A stretch of DNA of 64,000 bases from contig CM049320.1 in assembly GCA_026874595.1 (NCBI GenBank), positions 23,507,714 through 23,571,713 on the forward strand, in the 5' to 3' direction. The translations under genes and the position numbers were made by a program. Every line of letters begins with the position of its first letter. The stretch's first letter is position 1. Below the pieces are notes generated by a model. It was not told where the DNA came from. It was given only the letters and a program-made list of their open reading frames with translations, and did not search any database. This document shows, in pieces, positions 54,001 through 60,000 of the stretch. The DNA is from Sipunculus nudus (taxonomy: Eukaryota; Annelida; Sipuncula; Golfingiida; Sipunculidae).

Positions 54001-57000
54001 GTCCTCACAGAACCAAACCGCCCTAGCATCTAAATCATAAATTATTAACAAGCTTGCACCTGAATGGGCCGAAATCTTAACTGCCAATTAAATCCAGTGT
54101 ACCTCATGCACCAGTCACAGGACAGTTACAAGTCTGTATTTGATTGGTCCAATGATAAATATTTAATCTAAAAATAGCAACATGTGTTCGGTTTCTGTGT
54201 ACAGGAAGTGTAAGCGAGTAATTTGATTGGTTCGATTGCTTTGGTTTATTATTCGTGAATCTCTGAAAGCGTATTTGCAAGAGCCTTGCTTAAAAGATAA
54301 TGGAAAGTCGAATATTCACAAAAAAAAGTAAGCTTTAGGGATGAGGCACAGGCCTAATAAAGTAGAACCAAAATTAATTTTTAAGAAATGCAAAAAAGTC
54401 GATATTTGTGAAAACAGTGATTTGTTACATCATTCCAGTCCGTCTGACGATGGTAGAGGTCATAAGGGTCACAATGTACAACCAAAACTTAATATAAAAA
54501 TTCAAGTATTGATGTTTTATGTATAGAAAAACTAAAATCGGTGAAAAGGTGTGCCACGTTGGAGAGGGCTTTACAAAGAAACAATTCCAGTTTCTGTGGA
54601 CGGTGGAGGGTAAATCTCCCGGCTCTCTCCGTCGGTGACCCGGGTTCGATCCACGGCGTGGCTATGCGGGTGGCTTGCAGTCGCCCGTCTAAGGCCGGTG
54701 GTTTTCTCCTGGTTTTCCTAATTCCTCTACATCAAAACACTACTGAACGCCGCCATTTGAGCCATGGAGAGTGAACCGATTAGTTAAAATGGTTATTTGT
54801 ACAAACCATGTGAAGGAGACAAAGTTTATAGTTTAGTTTGTCTTAATAACCACTTACAGAGGAACCATCTCGGATGGCTGCAGCTGCCTGATCGGGAGGT
54901 AACAGCTGTGTTTTAACATGAATAGGTAAAGGAACATTTAGATAATGATTTAACCTTCTTCACAGGTCATTTTCTGGATATAAACAGTAAGCTGCAGTTT
55001 TGGAACGCACATAAACCGGAGGCACAGCTTATCTCACCTGAGTTTGAGAACCATTCATCATCTGAGAAATGTTTTACCTTCTGGTATACTTTTGCTGGTA
55101 AATCAGGTAAGTTTTTCTTTTAATCAGATTCCTTAGATCATCTTTTGTAATAGATAGTTTCATCACGGGTGAGTAAAGCTGTTTTCCCCCACAGTGCCTC
55201 AGATGGAGCAGAGAGCGAGCCAGACGGGTAACCAGGCAAGGGTGCAGGGTATATGTTTGGAAATTATAGAAATGCACAAACTTGTAATGAAGAGTCGTCA
55301 GAAACACAAGCCTTTTAATTTTGACATTGCACCGTTGCCGTTTCGATCTTTCCTTTGTATGTAGTTTATTCATAATGTTTATTTTTATATAATAATTATT
55401 TATATAAATTATATATAATTATTACAGAAATATAATAATTATTTATATAATATATATATATATACATATATATGTATATTATTACATCAATATATAGCAT
55501 TATTTACAAATTTATATATATATATATATTATTACAGAAATATAACATTATTTACTAACTCATTTTAGAGCCAATGAAATGGTGTATTTGGTGTATAAGC
55601 CTTGGTATGAAAATATGAGTCCATTATTTACTCATGGGCATAAAAGTGTTTGCCGTCTGTGATAGGAACGAAATTTTTCAGAACTGCCATATCCAGAATT
55701 ACCGTTACACATTGCACGTTAAATAAACCCTTCTCGGGTAGGATATAATATTTCTTTTAACCGCAAGTGTAATTAACGTTCACCGGTGTTAGTTGGAATG
55801 ACGCATCTGCATTTTACAGAGCCACATGAAACATTTAACTGTACGGAGTCGTATTTGAACCTGGCTCTGGCTTCCGCAAAACATGAATACACGCGCCGTG
55901 ACAAGGCAGTATCCTGTTATAACTTGGGAATTTGGGGATGGTCCAAGAAAACCGTTATACGGCCCTATACTTTTCTGATACACATCTCCTTGCCAGCAAA
56001 CATTTCCCGCAGATTGATTCCCGTACTCACATCCCCGCTCTCTAATCGAACGGTAAAAGGTGTATTCCTCCCATTTTCTCGAAACCGATCATGGGGGCTG
56101 TCAGAGGGAGGCGGGATAATGTATCAAAATATGTTTTTTTAAGATATGAAATCATAAATATATCCTTTAGGATGCAAATGCAAAAGATGTTCCCACACCA
56201 TTTGTAAAGCTTCATACATGAGTACTCGCGTGAGTAATCACTCATATCATTTTGTAACTCGATGAACCAATTTGTCCGTAAGCATATATAAGGTATGTAC
56301 ATATTCATGTATAGGATCTGTGTGAAATCAGGTATTTATGGTACAATAACGTCATTCCAACACTTTATGGGGATAAGACTTGCTAGGTCCACTGTAGGCC
56401 TCCTACATGTATTTAGTACTCCTACCAGTTATGCGCATATACGCGTTATTGCACGCACGATTCCATAGGCATTTCACGTTTTTACGCATCTACGCGTAAA
56501 TTGATACTTAACCTCACCATGACTATGTCAGGTTATATAATTACTACAACAGATTATTATTTTATAGTATTCATAGTTTTCACCATTGTCAACCTTACAG
56601 ATGTGTTTTTGTTTCAGAACAATTAAACGTTTACCTTAATCACAACAAAACATATACAAAGCTGGATGAGATAACAAAAAGTACGGGATCGAGATGGAAA
56701 TTCTACAACATCACCATCAAAAACCAAACGGAGGAGTACCGGGTAACGTATTTTATAATTGCAGTAGAGCGACGTTTATATTAACATTTCGAGAGACATG
56801 TTTTTTTAGGTTAAATGAATGTTCGGTTAAAAGATTTTGCATGAAATTCACGATTGTATTCATCGTATTGCTACTTTCAATAATGCGGTATAAGCATCTG
56901 TGACTCGAGAAATCTTACTTGGACGCTTGGATCCATAGAACCGGACAAAACCCCTCAACATTTGACATACATCATCTCCAAATGGCACGCTCCAATTTTC

Positions 57001-60000
57001 CAACGACACGCCAAAAATTCGGCCTGTTTTCAAATAAGCAATTGTTTGAATAAACGATTTTCAGATCAAGGACCCTCTTCTTTGTTACTTCATAAGATTA
57101 AATCGGAATTTCATGTAAATATAAATGATGATCCATAAGGTTTCGGACCAGGTGGTCGACATTAATTAATAGAAGATTTTACAAACAAGCTTAGCAAGTT
57201 TATTTTGGCCCTTTAAGTATCATATGTAACAAATGTAACATGTTAGGCTGATCTGAAATATTCAAATTATTTGTATACAAAAAAATACATACCTGCTTTT
57301 AAAAAATGAAAGGATGATTGATGAACAATTCAAAGTCAACCTTATTATATATGTTATTATATATTTTTATTATATCACACAGTAACTGTCCGAGGCCTAC
57401 AATGGAAATATTTATTTCAGATCATCGTTGAGCTGGTTGTAAGCTGCAATGGATGTGCTATATCCTCTTCTCTGGATGACGTCAGGCTGGAAGAGGGCGC
57501 ATGCGAAGAGAACGCAACACGTTCCTGGCCTGACCGTGAGTAAAACCTTTACCTTTAAATCAACACAAAATTGACATTATATCAAACCTTTTCTTCCTCC
57601 AACTTGTATTTTTCTAACTAAAACATTTTATTTTGATTGAGTAAAAACAGAGTTTCATTTTTAAACAATTTAAGAAAGGCAACTATTAGAGGGAAAACGG
57701 CTTTTGAATGTTGTCATGTAGTTTAATATTATTAGCTCATTGAAATGTTGCTTAGCATTAGTTGGTGCTTAAGCGTTTGTTTTAAAGATAAATTATAGTT
57801 AATTGTAAAAGCTCAAAGGAAAATGAATGTCCGTTTCATAAATACATGTATCATCAAAAAGAATACTAAATTAGGTTTACAATAATGTATACTTAATATT
57901 AATTATTACTGACATGTGGAGCTTTTGCCAGGGATGCTACATTTACAGATCAGACTGAGAACTGAGACCACATTTTCATGATTCAGCGCATGGTCTTGGT
58001 AATTTACAGCACCTTTCCGCTAGAGGTCGTTTCTACTCGAAACGAATCTCTTCTGTTTGGCACTATGGGACGGCCGAGACTAATTGTCTCAACTGTCAAA
58101 CTACATCATCAAAATTTGTTACATTTCAAGGAAACACCTGCTGTTTACATTTAACATGCCCGTGCTTTCAAAATATAACTTATTCAGTAAAGTCTTTACC
58201 ACAAAAACACCCATGTTTATGTAATCTGACTTAAAATAATCCTTTTCCAACTCACTTGAACGAACTACATTTATACTTACGTCATAGTACGTCGTGAGGC
58301 TCAGATTGTGACTCCAACAATCCCTGAAAAGCAGGGTCGTACCTTTGTGAGTCCGAGTCTGCGCAGAGTGAATTTACAGTATTTCTTCAGCGTTGTTCGT
58401 GTGGCGTAATGGAAAATGGATTATGTCATTGTAAATTGATCAATCTACATATGCCGCTGAATCTGCCCTGATCGATCTATGTCTTGTATGTTGTAAATAT
58501 GATAACAGATAAGCTACCAGTTCGTCTGATGGAGGGAAACGGTCGTTCTCAGGGCCGTGTGGAGGTTCTCCATGACGGTCAGTGGGGGACCATCTGCGCT
58601 CAAAAGTTCGGGGAGAAGGACGCCAAGGTCACGTGTCGGCGAATGGGATATAGGTGAGCTAAAAAGTCATACAGAAAAATTTGGAACTGGTTTCTGTTTC
58701 GGCCACTTCCGGGAAACCGTTCACTTATTAATAGCGAAACCGAAACTGGTCTCGGCAAACCTGCGAAACCATCTCCAGAGATGGTTTCGGTTTCGCCGAA
58801 ACCGTCCACTGGATAATTAAACTGGTAAGATGGCGGAGGTGGGCCAAAGTTATGCAGAGTTGTTAATTATTTTATTAACTGATACTGTTGATGCCTGTTA
58901 GAGTTAAATAAGCAACGATTGAGGTATAAACATTCTTTCCGAAGTGTGTTGAATTCAATATTCCCTACTTTAACTCTTTGGTTAAAGATGAGAAGCACTA
59001 ATCCTGTAACCATGTTTTTGACACGTGGATATGTTATATGACACAGATAAACAGTCTATTTTCAACATAATTGCAATATAAATTGACCATTCACAATTAA
59101 TAATGCTCTCACATATGCCCAAGCATGGCTTTCTTTCTTTTGAAAAAAATTTCATCATTAATTCATTTAATAATATTAAATAATTCATAATGTTATCATA
59201 ATTTGTCTATTAAAACCGAAACCATCTACTTATAAATACAAGGCGAAACCATACAGAACCAATTTTCCCGAAACCGAAACAACATCTCCTGCGGGGTCTT
59301 GCGGGGCTGGCCTAAAACACAGAACGGAACGGAACGCGAAATATGGGCTAAAATAACATTTTAACAAATCGCATATGTTGAAATATGTTTATTGGAGCTC
59401 GTACTAGCCTCGTAGGTAACCCCCTCCCCCCCCCCCCCCCCCCCCCCCCGAATAAATAAAATTTGTTCCCTGATGATAACTCCATTTGACATATGGATTT
59501 CAAACTTGAATTGGATGTGGCCAATCGCTAACGCAAGAACTGCATTAATTTTAGGGTTATGAGGTCAAAGGTCAAGGTCACAGGACCCACCTCTTTAGAA
59601 AGATCATGGATGCATTTTAAGCCAAACATTTCATCCCAAACCTTTCATCTAGCACATATTATAACTGACCTGCCAGTGGGGAAGAAGCTGATTGATTTTG
59701 AGGCTCCAAAGGTCAAGGTCAAAGGGGCCATCTGTGCCCATATTTGTTTCTGGATGAAAACTCCTGTTTGGATTGACATATTGGTTTCAATCTTGACTTA
59801 TATATGACCACCAATAATGTAAGAAGCCTTTTGATTGTGGGGTCATGAAGCCAAAGGTCAAGGTCGCAGGACCCACTTCTTTAAACGATTGTAGATTCCT
59901 GTTTGGGTGGACATCTCAGCTTCAAACTGATCACAGGACCCATATTTTGTAAAGGCTTATAAACATATCCTTATAGACAAATTCAGCTTAACGTCGAGAC

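Noticed and set aside
55786..56142. 118-codon open frame in intron 4
   Set aside because: Interrupts a MAM domain that reads correctly from exon 4 to exon 5; no splice support.
58557..58820. Open frame overlapping exon 7 in another frame
   Set aside because: The SRCR reading frame in 58509-58653 is unambiguous; this is an out-of-frame overlap running into repeat sequence.
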